A stretch of DNA of 64,000 bases from Thermonema lapsum (GCF_011761635.1 NZ_JAASRN010000002.1:708634-772633), one strand, 5' to 3'; numbered from the stretch's first letter, positions 44,468 through 53,330 are shown. Made by a program: numbers and translations. The notes: generated from the letters alone by a model not told the origin.

Positions 44468-45503
44468 GCATTGCCCATGCTTTGCAAGCAGGCAGTTCCT
44501 CTAAAATGCACTTTACAATAGCTGCATAAGGGATAGCCAGTACCATACCGGCTGCCCCCCAGAGCATGCCGCCTACTACCAACACCAAAATGATGGTAAA
44601 GGCATTCAGGCTCACTTGTTCACCTACCACCAAGGGCGTAACGACATTATTCTCTAAAATCTGTACTCCCCAAAAACAGAGCCCTATACCCAGCGGATAC
44701 CACAAGCTGTCTTGGGTGATGAGTGCTACTGACATGGGAATTAAACCCCCCAAAGCTGTACCTATGTAGGGGATGAAATTGAGCAAGCCTGCCAGTACCC
44801 CAAACAATAGGGCATTGTCCATGCCAAAAGCAAGTAAAATAGCGGTATCCAAGAAAGACACTACCAAAAATACCAATAACATACCTAAAATATAACGAAA
44901 AATCACATGCTGCAACTTGCCAAGTACACGCTTCAGGTTTCCTCTACGGGCAGGGGCTGTAACAAAAAACAAAAAGCGACGCACCCGCTCTTTATAGTAA
45001 AGCATAAAGAAAGTATAAATGGGAATCAATGAGAGGGATGTCAGCAAGCCCCCAAAAAATTGCCCGCCACTGCTGGCTATCCAATTTAAGGTAGACAGTT
45101 TTTTTTCCGGATTATTCACCAGCACTTGCAAATAACGCTCCTGCTCGGCTTGGCTGATGCCCCAATGTGCCTCTACATAAAGGCGCAGATGTGCCACCCA
45201 TGAGATAAAACGGGTGCTTATCTCCTGCCAGTTGGTAGAGAGGTCGCGCAGCTGTAGGGCTATGACAAACAGCAGCGAAAGCATCACGCCCCCCACTAGC
45301 AGCAATGCTAAAAAGATAGCAAGCATAGCGGGCATACGGGTTTTTCGCCGTAACCACGCTACCAGCGGATTCAACAATAACGCTAACAAAAAGGAAGTAG
45401 CCAAATCTATGAAAAACGAAGAAGCAATATGCAATAGATAACCGCTTGCCAAGAAGACTATTAAGCCCGAGGCTGCTTTCTGTAAGTAGTTGCTTTGTTG
45501 CAT
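44430..45503 (-). CDS. AI-2E family transporter (PerM/YdiK-like)
   Basis: The 357-residue protein has about eight transmembrane helices and the family block NFIPYIGTALGGLIPMSVAL with ENNVVTPLVVGEQVSLNA. Most members are uncharacterised permeases or Na+/H+ antiporters; the name reflects one report of autoinducer export. The ATG at 45503 is preferred, since 42 upstream in-frame residues are basic and not family-like. Confidence 0.85.
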   Translation of the reverse strand: MQQSNYLQKAASGLIVFLASGYLLHIASSFFIDLATSFLLALLLNPLVAWLRRKTRMPAMLAIFLALLLVGGVMLSLLFVIALQLRDLSTNWQEISTRFISWVAHLRLYVEAHWGISQAEQERYLQVLVNNPEKKLSTLNWIASSGGQFFGGLLTSLSLIPIYTFFMLYYKERVRRFLFFVTAPARRGNLKRVLGKLQHVIFRYILGMLLVFLVVSFLDTAILLAFGMDNALLFGVLAGLLNFIPYIGTALGGLIPMSVALITQDSLWYPLGIGLCFWGVQILENNVVTPLVVGEQVSLNAFTIILVLVVGGMLWGAAGMVLAIPYAAIVKCILEELPACKAWAMLIGDEPLSAFDK

Positions 45504-45902
45504 GGGGCATTTTTTAAGTTTAAATGAGACCATCACAAGGCTGCGCCTTTGTTTACAAGTTATTCTTTTTAAACAAACAAGAAGCCTCCGCATCCGATTC
45601 TTTTCAAAAAAAGACATCAAAAATTGCACTGACCGCTTTGTGGAAAGCGGCTTTCATACCACCTCGTTTACTGTAATTAAAAGAGCCTTACAAAAAGGCT
45701 CAAACCACTCATGATTTCAGCTGGCTTTAAAAGTAAAATTGCCAAAATAAGTGAGCTCAATAAAACCCAAAACAAAACGTATGAAAGGTCGAAGCAAGCA
45801 TCATGGCTAAAACAATGGGCAAAAAATACACTCCCACAAAAAAGCACTTTACACAGCGCCCTCAAGGTAAAAAGCCCTTGAAAAAGACGAGTCTTTTCTG
45901 CC
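45504..45902. other. 399-base gene-free region with hairpins
   Basis: No family-supported gene is seen. Three hairpins stand out: CCGCTTT/AAAGCGG (45633-45650), GAGCCT/AGGCTC (45683-45701) followed on the minus strand by a T-run, and AAAAGA/TCTTTT (45882-45897), 5 bases after the TPR gene's stop. The latter two can end the minus-strand sigma locus. A hydrophobic frame at 45677-45865 on the minus strand is open but runs into the terminator hairpin. Confidence 0.6.
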
Positions 45903-46622
45903 TTATTCCGACAGTGCCTTCAGCAATTCCTGGGCTACCGAAGTGTAGTGTTGCCCCTTGGCAAGGTGTTCGAGTATTTGACGGGCAGCCTGCGGGCGAT
46001 GCTCGCGCAACAACACCAGTGCCAAATACCATTGTGCGGTTTCGGAATAATAAGTATTTTCAGATTGGAAGTTAATCAATATGCTTTTGGCTTTTTCGGG
46101 CTTGCCCGTTTCTATGTAGCTGATGGCTTCATACAGTTGCAGGGGTTCTATGGAAGCCCCTGCTTCCCGTGCTTCTTTAAATTCTTCTACTGCCTTGTCA
46201 TAGGCTTTTTGTTCATAAGCCTGCAGCGCTTCTTCGAGCTGGGGCGAGAGTACTACTTCCTGCACAGCCACCCCCTTCGTGGGCAATGGTTTGTAATGAG
46301 CCTCAAACAGACGGTTCGGGGTGTAGTAATACTGAAATCCCAAAGCAAAAACAAAAAGTGCCATCACCAAGCCCAAACCCAAGCGCATGCGTCTTTTCAA
46401 GCGACTGCGGCGCTGCTCCTGCCTATGCAACAGTTTGAGACGCTGCTTCATATCGTTCCTGCCTATCTGACGGACACCTTCCATGATTCCCCACAACAAC
46501 ACTGCCTCACGACGCAACGTAGGCTCCTTGTACATCATCATTTCCAGCTTTACCCGTTCTTCACTGTCTGCTTCCCCACGGTACACCTTCTCCACCAAAG
46601 TTTCAAATTCCGCATTCATCAT
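45903..46622 (-). CDS. Membrane protein with TPR-like C-terminus beside an ECF sigma factor (possible anti-sigma)
   Basis: In this 239-residue protein a cytoplasmic N-terminal helical region (about 1-75) is followed by a basic stretch, one membrane helix (about 82-98), and helical repeats (about 128-235) resembling tetratricopeptides (ALQAYEQKAYDKAVEEFKEA). It starts 24 bases after the sigma gene. Position and topology (cytoplasmic N-terminus, one helix, periplasmic domain) match anti-sigma factors of Bacteroidota, but no zinc-binding motif is present. Sensing or binding partners are unknown. Confidence 0.65.
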   Translation of the reverse strand: MMNAEFETLVEKVYRGEADSEERVKLEMMMYKEPTLRREAVLLWGIMEGVRQIGRNDMKQRLKLLHRQEQRRSRLKRRMRLGLGLVMALFVFALGFQYYYTPNRLFEAHYKPLPTKGVAVQEVVLSPQLEEALQAYEQKAYDKAVEEFKEAREAGASIEPLQLYEAISYIETGKPEKAKSILINFQSENTYYSETAQWYLALVLLREHRPQAARQILEHLAKGQHYTSVAQELLKALSE

Positions 46623-46646
46623 AGCAGCATTTACATTTAATCGTTT

Positions 46647-47225
46647 TCAATCTATGGAATAGTTTTTCAGGCGTTTTTCCACTGTTTTTCTGAGTTTTTG
46701 CAAACAGCGTGCCTTTTTGTTTTTCATCACATTGTCGTTTTTGTATCCCAGCTTTTGGGCTATATCTGCCAGCGAAAGCCTATCGAAATAAAACCATTTT
46801 AAAATACTCCTGCAAGGTTCTTTCATTGTTTGAGCCGCTTCGAGCGCTATTTGCTTTATCTGCGCCTGCTCTTCGTCTTCAAGAAACGAAGGCAAAAAGT
46901 GTTCTTCGGTCAAATAGGCAATTTGTTGCTCGTTGCGCTGTTGAATTCTCGTTTTTTGAAACCTTCTGTATATTAAATTCTTGGCAATCGCAAACAAATA
47001 GGTCTTCAATGAGCTCTTGATATCCGGCATGTTGCCACGGCATAGCTTTTCATAGAAAATCACAAATGCCTCTTGAAATGTGTCCAGCGCTTGTTCCCTA
47101 TCTAACGCAAACTGTTTATAACTCCAATGAATAAATTCTCCATGTACATCCAAGTAGTAGCGTTCCACCACTTTGATATTGCCTGTTTTGACTGCCTCCA
47201 ATAGTTCCTGGTCACTAATCGCCAT
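46647..47225 (-). CDS. ECF-type RNA polymerase sigma factor (locus A)
   Basis: The 192-residue protein has region 2 (about 20-90; DTFQEAFVIFYEKL, LKTYLFAIAKNLIYRRFQ) and region 4 (about 130-185; RLSLADIAQKLGYKNDNVMKNKKARCLQKLRK). An acidic linker joins them, with no region 3. It recruits RNA polymerase to a small regulon. The gene downstream may encode its anti-sigma. It is one of three such genes within 4.8 kb. Confidence 0.9.
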   Translation of the reverse strand: MAISDQELLEAVKTGNIKVVERYYLDVHGEFIHWSYKQFALDREQALDTFQEAFVIFYEKLCRGNMPDIKSSLKTYLFAIAKNLIYRRFQKTRIQQRNEQQIAYLTEEHFLPSFLEDEEQAQIKQIALEAAQTMKEPCRSILKWFYFDRLSLADIAQKLGYKNDNVMKNKKARCLQKLRKTVEKRLKNYSID

Positions 47226-47353
47226 TTGACTTTCAGGTATTTAGTAAAAAGAAGTGCGAACTTGTTAGCACATAAAGTTAAAAAAAGCTGTATTCTTGTT
47301 TTCCCTTTGGAAAGAAGACTACGAGCAAGGCTGTGTTGCGTAGTAAACAACAA

Positions 47354-47385
47354 AAGGAAGTACCCTTTAAAAGGGCAACTTCCTT
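47354..47385 (-). terminator. Terminator of the sigma/anti-sigma/barrel operon
   Basis: Stem AAGGAAGT / ACTTCCTT enclosing an inner CCCTT / AAGGG, with T-rich DNA on the minus strand, 36 bases after the barrel gene's stop. Confidence 0.65.
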
Positions 47386-47420
47386 GCGACGGCACATAAG
47401 TGCCAGACAAATGCTCTCTT

Positions 47421-48638
47421 TTACAAACGAATGCCAAAAGAAATGGGCTGTAATCCTATGTTTTGTGAGTCGTCGAAAAGAGTATTTAAGTCATACTTGG
47501 CAAACAACAACACGCTGCCATATCCTATTTGTACTTCTACCCCATAGCGCAAACTGCTCAAATAAAAGTCGCCTTTGTTTTTTACTTTGGGACCACCTGT
47601 GGTCTGTATTTTAGTCCATGCATTTACTCGGTAGCCCACATAACCACCAATACCAAACTTGAAACTACGGTTACCATCGGCATGCACACCACGATACAGC
47701 AGGCGCACCGGCACATTCACGTAAGAGACTACCAGTTTATTTTTTTTGAGGCTCTTCCCAAAATCTGCTTCATAGTCTCTCCATTCTACACCCGTATCCG
47801 TCGTATGCAGGTAATACGAGGGCTTATATTTGAAGTTGTACCAGTCCCACAACAAGCCAAAGTCCACAGCCCAATAGTTGCCATTTTTACCGGTTAACAA
47901 GCGGCGGCGAGCACTAATGCCCAATCCTACATAGGTAGAGTTCAAGGGGCGTACCGCATACGCCGCGTTTTGGTCGTTCGGAAAGCTACCGTCTTGCAAA
48001 TAGTTGTTAATACCCAAATCTAAGTACAATACAGAAGACCGAAATTTCGACTTAAATGTATCATTCTTCCCACTAAGCGAAATGCGCTTTGTTTCTTTTT
48101 TTCCACTTGTATTTTCATCTCTTGCCATGCGCTCCACGCTAATAGAATATTTGTTTCCCAAAGCGACACTCAGCTCCTCCATATCTTTTCCAAACTCTTC
48201 CATGTCTTTTTCAAACTCCTCCATATCTTTTTCAAGCTCTTCAATATCTGCTTTATTCATAGGCACGCGTACATCCACAATGCGTTTGCCCTTCTTGTCA
48301 TTTCTCACCACAATATGCACATACTCCTTTTTGTCTTGCTGGTGCTCTTCATCCACCCGCACCAATAGGCTCTTATCTCCGGCATTCACCAACTCATAAT
48401 TATATTTAATCGTTGAATCACCGGGCACCTCCGTAGCAGCCACTTCTTTTACCACCTGTTCAATCAGCGCGTTGAAGTCAACAAACTTCAATTGCTGTAA
48501 AGCCTGTTTGTCTTTGGTAACTACCATCACAGTAGTATGGTCTTCCAACTCCACGCGTATGGTATCTTGGGCATGAGCCGAAAAATAAAGACACAAAGTA
48601 GCCATGCCCAGCAATAGTTGCTTGCCGATTCGTTTCAT
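47421..48638 (-). CDS. Outer-membrane beta-barrel protein with coiled-coil heptads
   Basis: The 405-residue protein has a signal peptide (cleavage after SAHAQ), a periplasmic N-terminal part and a helical insert at about 133-160 with three near-identical heptads (ME/K-EEFEKD type). From about 200 to the end there are about eight strands finishing with ISFGIRL, typical of an outer-membrane barrel (PorT-like shape). It is last in an operon with an ECF sigma and an anti-sigma-like protein, suggesting an envelope-stress or envelope-building role. The function is unknown. Confidence 0.7.
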   Translation of the reverse strand: MKRIGKQLLLGMATLCLYFSAHAQDTIRVELEDHTTVMVVTKDKQALQQLKFVDFNALIEQVVKEVAATEVPGDSTIKYNYELVNAGDKSLLVRVDEEHQQDKKEYVHIVVRNDKKGKRIVDVRVPMNKADIEELEKDMEEFEKDMEEFGKDMEELSVALGNKYSISVERMARDENTSGKKETKRISLSGKNDTFKSKFRSSVLYLDLGINNYLQDGSFPNDQNAAYAVRPLNSTYVGLGISARRRLLTGKNGNYWAVDFGLLWDWYNFKYKPSYYLHTTDTGVEWRDYEADFGKSLKKNKLVVSYVNVPVRLLYRGVHADGNRSFKFGIGGYVGYRVNAWTKIQTTGGPKVKNKGDFYLSSLRYGVEVQIGYGSVLLFAKYDLNTLFDDSQNIGLQPISFGIRL

Positions 48639-48680
48639 TTTTCCTTCGCTTTTAAAGGTGAATTTTTATTTCAGTTCAAT

Positions 48681-49409
48681 CTATTCGCCTATTTCTTTTT
48701 TCAGATACAATACCTGATTGAGTACTTTTTGCACTTTCTTGTCGCGTATGATGCGTATTCCCATAGGCTTGCGCTCCTCTGCTCCGGTAGCAGGTATAGC
48801 CTGCTGCTCTCGCTCAGGTGAGAGTATGACCTGTACCCGCACACGGGTAGGAGGAACCGAATAGCGGTCAGCTGTGCTTGTTGTCTTTACTGTGGATTGC
48901 TTTGCTTGCTCTTCGTCGAGTACATGGTCATCCATCGGCAGTGGCTCAGACATCTGCCCGGTTACTGGCTGTTTTGTTTGCTCGCGAGCAGATGTCAAGT
49001 TGGGCAACTTCGGCTTCACATCAGGCTTTGTCTTATCCTTTGCTACTGTGTTTTTATTGCTTATGTCTTCCATTTCGCTACTTTTGTCTTCACACTCTCT
49101 GGTCTCTTGAACAGGCTGCGGTCGTACGCCACTTGCTTCGGTCGTCTGTTCTTTGCTTGTTTCCACAGACATGCTACCGGCAAACAAAGTGAGCTGTGGC
49201 TCTTCCATGTGAAGAAGATAGTAACCGCCTATGCTTAGGCTGCCCACTAGCAGCACCCACAGCCACCATTTTCTGTTCACCGGTCGCCCCCTCTTGGCAG
49301 TGCCTTTCCTGCCGCGTATGCGCTCCCATGCATCCACAGGTGGCGGCACTTCGTAGTGTTTCAACTTATCACGAAACACTTGATCTATAAGCTCTTTATC
49401 TGGCTGCAT
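48681..49409 (-). CDS. Anti-sigma-factor-like single-pass membrane protein (locus B)
   Basis: In this 242-residue protein the N-terminus (IDQVFRDKLKHYEVPPPVDAWERI) matches the cytoplasmic region found in many Bacteroidota anti-sigma-like proteins. One membrane helix is at about 48-63, and a long low-complexity periplasmic region rich in Thr, Lys, Glu and Pro follows. It overlaps the sigma gene by 25 bases (or 46 if the upstream ATG at 49430 is used). Sequestering of the adjacent sigma factor is inferred. Confidence 0.65.
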   Translation of the reverse strand: MQPDKELIDQVFRDKLKHYEVPPPVDAWERIRGRKGTAKRGRPVNRKWWLWVLLVGSLSIGGYYLLHMEEPQLTLFAGSMSVETSKEQTTEASGVRPQPVQETRECEDKSSEMEDISNKNTVAKDKTKPDVKPKLPNLTSAREQTKQPVTGQMSEPLPMDDHVLDEEQAKQSTVKTTSTADRYSVPPTRVRVQVILSPEREQQAIPATGAEERKPMGIRIIRDKKVQKVLNQVLYLKKEIGE

Positions 49410-49969
49410 TGTGTTTCTTCTATTATCCATGATTGTAGCATCTTTCTGGCTTTCGCCAATTGACTTTTACTCGTTCCCTCACTTATGTTCAACATGCTTG
49501 CTATTTCAGCATGTGTAAATCCCTCGATGGCATAGAGGTTAAAAACTGTTCGGCACCCTTTGGGTAAGCGCTCCAGCAATTTCATCAAGTACTCTGCTTC
49601 CAGCTGTGATAATGCTTCTTCGGGTAGCTGTAATTCATCGGCTAATGCGTCTGTTCCTTCCGTTTCAATTGTAAGCAGAAGGCTTTTACGTCGCAGATAT
49701 TGCAAGCATTGGTTCACAAAGATGCGCCGCATCCACCCTTCGAAGTTTCCCTCCCCTTTATATTGCTCTATGTGCTGAAATACACGCTGAAAGCCCTCTA
49801 AAAAAGCATCTTCGGCTTCCGGCATGGGCAAGTAACGGCGGCACACTGCCATCATCTTTGCCGCATGGCGCTCATATAGTGCCGACATCGCCTTTTCGTT
49901 TCCTTTGCGCACCGCCGCCAGCAAAGATGCCTCGTCTGTTGTTACGTCTCTTTTTCGTAGTCGTATCAT
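49385..49969 (-). CDS. ECF-type RNA polymerase sigma factor (locus B)
   Basis: The 194-residue sigma has region 2 (about 30-95; PEAEDAFLEGFQRVFQHI, FEGWMRRIFVNQCLQYLRRK) and region 4 (about 128-180; LPKGCRTVFNLYAIEGFTHAEIASMLNISEGTSKSQLAKARKML). The ATG at 49969 is chosen; the frame is open 35 codons further but those residues are not family-like. It heads a three-gene operon with an anti-sigma-like protein and an outer-membrane barrel, and is divergent from sigma C. Confidence 0.9.
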   Translation of the reverse strand: MIRLRKRDVTTDEASLLAAVRKGNEKAMSALYERHAAKMMAVCRRYLPMPEAEDAFLEGFQRVFQHIEQYKGEGNFEGWMRRIFVNQCLQYLRRKSLLLTIETEGTDALADELQLPEEALSQLEAEYLMKLLERLPKGCRTVFNLYAIEGFTHAEIASMLNISEGTSKSQLAKARKMLQSWIIEETQCSQIKSL

Positions 49970-50059
49970 TCTGCTTTGCTCAAAGCTTTCATTTATATAG
50001 ATGCAATTTACTAAAACAGGGTTGCCCAGAAGCGTTATTTTTTTGCAAAAACATATTCT

Positions 50060-50141
50060 GTTTAACTTTTTCAATGATGTGATAAAACAAAACTCTTTAG
50101 TTTAATTTTTTTGTGTAACTTTTAAATGAAAAAAGTTAAAC
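50060..50141. repeat. GTTTAACTTTTT inverted repeat in the divergent sigma promoter region
   Basis: GTTTAACTTTTT at 50060-50071 and its exact reverse complement at 50130-50141, with a related GTGTAACTTTT at 50112-50122 in direct orientation. They lie between sigma B and sigma C. AAC-containing boxes are typical -35 elements of ECF promoters, so autoregulation is possible (inference). Confidence 0.6.
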
Positions 50142-50147
50142 AAAAAC

Positions 50148-50178
50148 TTGGTCATTTCTTGCCAACTTCCTATCTTTG
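50148..50178 (+). promoter_or_regulatory. Promoter of sigma C gene
   Basis: TTG (50148-50150), 20 bases, TATCTTTG (50171-50178): a full match to the Bacteroidota housekeeping promoter, 28 bases before the ATG. Confidence 0.65.
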
Positions 50179-50206
50179 AAGAAGATAAAACCAAACCAGC
50201 AAAACG

Positions 50207-50710
50207 ATGAACTCAACCAGCGATTTCGGGCATATCTTACAAGAGGCGGCTGCCTCGCTGCGCCCCTTTGCCTTTCGTATGGTCAAAGATAAAGAAGCTG
50301 TCGATGACCTGATTCAAGAAACTTTGTATAAAGCCCTCAATAATAAAGACAAGTTTTCTGCAGGCACCAACCTAAAAGCTTGGCTTTACACCATCATGAA
50401 AAACACTTTTATTTCCCAATATCAGAAAAACAGCCGCCGACAGACATTTGTAGATACCACCGAAAACCAGCATTTCATCAACTCCGGCGAACGCATCGCC
50501 TACAATGACGCACTGAGCAATCTGAGCACACAGGAAATCATAGATGCCATTGAAAGCCTCGCCGAACACTATCGCGTCCCTTTTCTTATGTATTATCGCG
50601 GCTTCAAATACCAAGAAATTGCTGAACGTCTGGACATACCCATTGGCACCGTGAAAAACCGTATTCACATTGCTCGTAAGCAGTTAAAAGAAAAATTGTC
50701 GAAAGCCTAA
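50207..50710 (+). CDS. ECF-type RNA polymerase sigma factor (locus C)
   Basis: The 167-residue sigma has region 2 (about 12-78; DDLIQETLYKALNNKDKF, LKAWLYTIMKNTFISQYQ) and region 4 (about 112-165; YYRGFKYQEIAERLDIPIGTVKNRIHIARKQLKE). No anti-sigma gene follows; a terminator does. This compact stand-alone type is widespread in Bacteroidota. Its housekeeping-type promoter plus nearby repeats suggest mixed control. Confidence 0.9.
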   Translation: MNSTSDFGHILQEAAASLRPFAFRMVKDKEAVDDLIQETLYKALNNKDKFSAGTNLKAWLYTIMKNTFISQYQKNSRRQTFVDTTENQHFINSGERIAYNDALSNLSTQEIIDAIESLAEHYRVPFLMYYRGFKYQEIAERLDIPIGTVKNRIHIARKQLKEKLSKA

Positions 50711-50754
50711 AGACCCGCCAGCAAACAAATATGCTTTACAACATTGTTATATAG

Positions 50755-50784
50755 GGGAAGCCCAAAAAGCTTCCCTAAATTTTT
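50755..50784 (+). terminator. Terminator after sigma C
   Basis: GGGAAGC / GCTTCCC stem with a 7-base loop, then TAAATTTTTG, 45 bases after the stop. Confidence 0.7.
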
Positions 50785-50844
50785 GCCCTACAATAACTTT
50801 CATAAAAATTTTACAAATATTCTGCATGCATAATATTTTTTTCT

Positions 50845-50852
50845 TACATTTG
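50845..50852 (+). promoter_or_regulatory. -7 element (TACATTTG) of the acyl-CoA dehydrogenase gene
   Basis: Perfect TAnnTTTG 49 bases before the ATG at 50902; -33 not evident. Confidence 0.5.
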
Positions 50853-50901
50853 TCGATAAGAATGATTCCTTCTTTTGTCAACATGAAAACTGTTATAAAC
50901 T

Positions 50902-52701
50902 ATGGAAACCGTAGCAAACAAAAACCTGATTAAAGGTGGTGAGTTCCTGATTAAGGACATTACCCCCGAAGAAATTTTCACTCCCGAAGATTTCACCGAA
51001 GAACAGCGCATGCTGATTCAGGCATGTAAAGACTTTTTGGAAAAAGAAGTATATCCTAAGGTAGAAGCGCTGGACGAAGCCAAAGATACCTCTCTGATGG
51101 TGAGTTTGCTCGACAAAGCCGCTGAGTTGGGGCTGTTGGGCGCCGGCGTGCCCGAAGAATACGGTGGCATGGGCATGGACTTCAACTCTACCATGCTTAT
51201 TGCTGAATATCTGGGAGCCGGGCACTCTTTTGCTGTAGCTTTCTCGGCACATACGGGTATTGGCACACTGCCTATCCAGTATTACGGCAACGAAGAGCAA
51301 AAGAAAAAGTATTTGCCCAAACTGGCTTCTGGCGAATGGAAAGCAGCCTACTGCCTCACCGAGCCCGACTCCGGCTCTGATGCCAACTCGGGTAAAACCA
51401 AAGCCACCCTCAGCGAAGATGGCAAATACTACATTATCAACGGGCAAAAAATGTGGATAACCAACGGTGGCTTTGCCGACCTGTATATTGTGTTTGCCAA
51501 AATTGATAATGATAAAAATCTGAGTGCCTTCATCGTAGAGAAAGATTTTGGCGGCATTACCATGAACCCACCAGAAAAGAAAATGGGTATCAAAGGTTCA
51601 GACACCCGCCAAATCTTCTTCAACGACTGCAAAGTGCCGGTAGAGAACTTGTTATCGGAGCGTGAAAATGGCTTTAAAATAGCGGTTAACATCTTGAACA
51701 TCGGACGTATCAAGCTGGCTGCTTCCGCTGTGGGTGCTTCCAAAGCTGCCCTAAGCCATGCCATCCGCTATGCCAATGAACGCAAGCAGTTCGGTCGCCT
51801 CATTAGCTCGTTTGGTGCCATCAAGCATAAAATTGCCGAATCGGCTGTGAAAATCTTTGCTTCTGAGGCAGCCACCTACCGTGCCGGTCAAAACATTGAA
51901 GATGCCATCAAGATGTATAAGGAAGCCGGCATGAGTGATTCGGAAGCCAAACTGGAAAGCTTGAAGCAATTTGCCATCGAGTGTGCCATGATGAAAGTGC
52001 ACGCTTCGGAAGTATTGGATTACGTAGTGGATGAAGCCGTGCAAATCTATGGCGGTATGGGTTACTCTGCCGAATCGCCAGTAGAGCGTGCTTACCGCGA
52101 CTCCCGAATCAATCGTATTTTTGAAGGCACCAACGAAATCAACCGCCTGTTGACCGTCGATATGATTCTGCGCCGCGCTATGCAGGGTGAACTCGATGTG
52201 ATGGGTCCTGCCATGGCTGTTGCCAAAGAATTGATGGCTATTCCTGATTTCGGTGCCGAAGCAGATACCAGCCTCTTTGCTGCCGAGCTGAAAGCAGTCA
52301 AAAACTTCAAAAAAGCCATCTTGATGGTAGCCGGTGCTGCCGCTCAAAAACTGGGTAAAGGCTTGGGCGAAGAGCAAGAAATCATCATGAATGTAGCCGA
52401 CATGCTCATAGAAACTTATGTGACAGAGTCGGTGCTGTTGCGTGTGCTCAAGATGGCTCAGAAACAAGGCGAAGAAGCCACCGCCCTGTATCAAGACTTG
52501 GCTCGTGTGTATCTTTACGATGCCGCAGATGTGATTCAAAAAGCTGCGCGAGAAGCCATCACTGCCTTTGCCGAAGGAGACGAACTGCGCGTCATGTTGC
52601 TTGGTTTGAAGCGCTTTACTAAATTAGAGCCCTTCAATGTGAAGGCAGCCCGCCGTCGCATTGCTGACTATCTCATCGAAAAGAACGAGTATGCATTTTA
52701 G
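50902..52701 (+). CDS. Acyl-CoA dehydrogenase (very-long-chain-like, extended C-terminus)
   Basis: The 599-residue flavoenzyme has the acyl-CoA dehydrogenase core (about 30-430): GTLPIQYYGNEEQKKKYLP, YCLTEPDSGSDANS, ITNGGFADLYIVFAK, RKQFGRLIS, VDEAVQIYGGMGYSAE, and FEGTNEINR with the catalytic Glu near residue 408. The extra C-terminal helical domain to 599 is seen in very-long-chain enzymes. It catalyses the first step of fatty-acid beta-oxidation. It has its own promoter and terminator and no other beta-oxidation gene beside it. Confidence 0.93.
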   Translation: METVANKNLIKGGEFLIKDITPEEIFTPEDFTEEQRMLIQACKDFLEKEVYPKVEALDEAKDTSLMVSLLDKAAELGLLGAGVPEEYGGMGMDFNSTMLIAEYLGAGHSFAVAFSAHTGIGTLPIQYYGNEEQKKKYLPKLASGEWKAAYCLTEPDSGSDANSGKTKATLSEDGKYYIINGQKMWITNGGFADLYIVFAKIDNDKNLSAFIVEKDFGGITMNPPEKKMGIKGSDTRQIFFNDCKVPVENLLSERENGFKIAVNILNIGRIKLAASAVGASKAALSHAIRYANERKQFGRLISSFGAIKHKIAESAVKIFASEAATYRAGQNIEDAIKMYKEAGMSDSEAKLESLKQFAIECAMMKVHASEVLDYVVDEAVQIYGGMGYSAESPVERAYRDSRINRIFEGTNEINRLLTVDMILRRAMQGELDVMGPAMAVAKELMAIPDFGAEADTSLFAAELKAVKNFKKAILMVAGAAAQKLGKGLGEEQEIIMNVADMLIETYVTESVLLRVLKMAQKQGEEATALYQDLARVYLYDAADVIQKAAREAITAFAEGDELRVMLLGLKRFTKLEPFNVKAARRRIADYLIEKNEYAF

Positions 52702-52723
52702 TGTTTAGGGTTGAACATATAGC

Positions 52724-52763
52724 AAAGCCGCCCATGAGTTTCTCATCGGGTGGCTTTTTTTTT
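52724..52763 (+). terminator. Terminator of the acyl-CoA dehydrogenase gene
   Basis: A long stem, AAGCCGCCC-ATGAG with CTCAT-C-GGGTGGCTT, including one wobble pair and one bulge, then nine T's. Confidence 0.85.
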
Positions 52764-52831
52764 ATTGCATTTTAAATGCCTTTTAAACAACATTTTATAG
52801 TGGTCGTGCGTTTTGTAAAAAAACAAAGTGC

Positions 52832-53326
52832 ATGATGATGCTTTCTTGCCGTATCTACCGTTTTCTGCTTGTCTGTCTGTTGTGTAGCCCTTTAGTTTCA
52901 TGGGCACAGTCGGTGGAGGTTATCAAAATAGACCGTCTGGAAAAAGAAATACAAGAGCATAAAGGCATTCTTATTGTCAACTTTTGGGCTACTTGGTGCG
53001 CCCCTTGCGTAAAAGAACTGCCCGACCTTTACCGTATTCATCAAGACTTTGAGGCAAAAGGTGTAAAATTGCTGCTGGTAAGTCTTGATTTTGCCGACGA
53101 GCAACCCAAAGCGCTTGCACTACTCAAAAAGAAAGGCATAGCTTTAGCCACCTTCCTGCTTGACGAAACTGACTATAACACATGGATTGACCGCATAGAA
53201 CCTCGCTGGCAGGGTGCCATTCCCATGACAATGATTTATAAAGACGGAAAAAAGACAGCTTTCATTCCCGGACCCGTCAGCTACGAAGCACTTGCCAGCC
53301 ACATTCAGAATCAACTAAACCCATAA
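52832..53326 (+). CDS. TlpA-like thioredoxin-fold protein (exported)
   Basis: A 164-residue protein with a signal peptide (cleavage after SWAQ) and a thioredoxin domain carrying WCAPC (Cys56, Cys59) after NFWATW. The TlpA/ResA-type insert and cis-Pro (AIPMT) are present. It probably keeps periplasmic proteins reduced or matures cytochromes. The next thioredoxin-like gene begins 4 bases after its stop, so the two work together. Any of the first three ATG codons could be the start. Confidence 0.88.
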   Translation: MMMLSCRIYRFLLVCLLCSPLVSWAQSVEVIKIDRLEKEIQEHKGILIVNFWATWCAPCVKELPDLYRIHQDFEAKGVKLLLVSLDFADEQPKALALLKKKGIALATFLLDETDYNTWIDRIEPRWQGAIPMTMIYKDGKKTAFIPGPVSYEALASHIQNQLNP

Positions 53327-53330
53327 AAAT

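Noticed and set aside
45677-45865. A hydrophobic 62-residue frame on the minus strand
   Set aside because: It could be a small membrane protein, but its end coincides with a terminator hairpin and no start signal or homology is visible.
45803-46075. A basic frame beginning MAKTMGKKYTPTKK
   Set aside because: The first 28 residues look ribosomal-like, but the rest is antisense to the TPR membrane gene and includes the terminator hairpin; no known family.
51751-52539. A 262-codon open frame on the minus strand
   Set aside because: Antisense to the acyl-CoA dehydrogenase; no recognisable motifs, composition unlike real proteins here.
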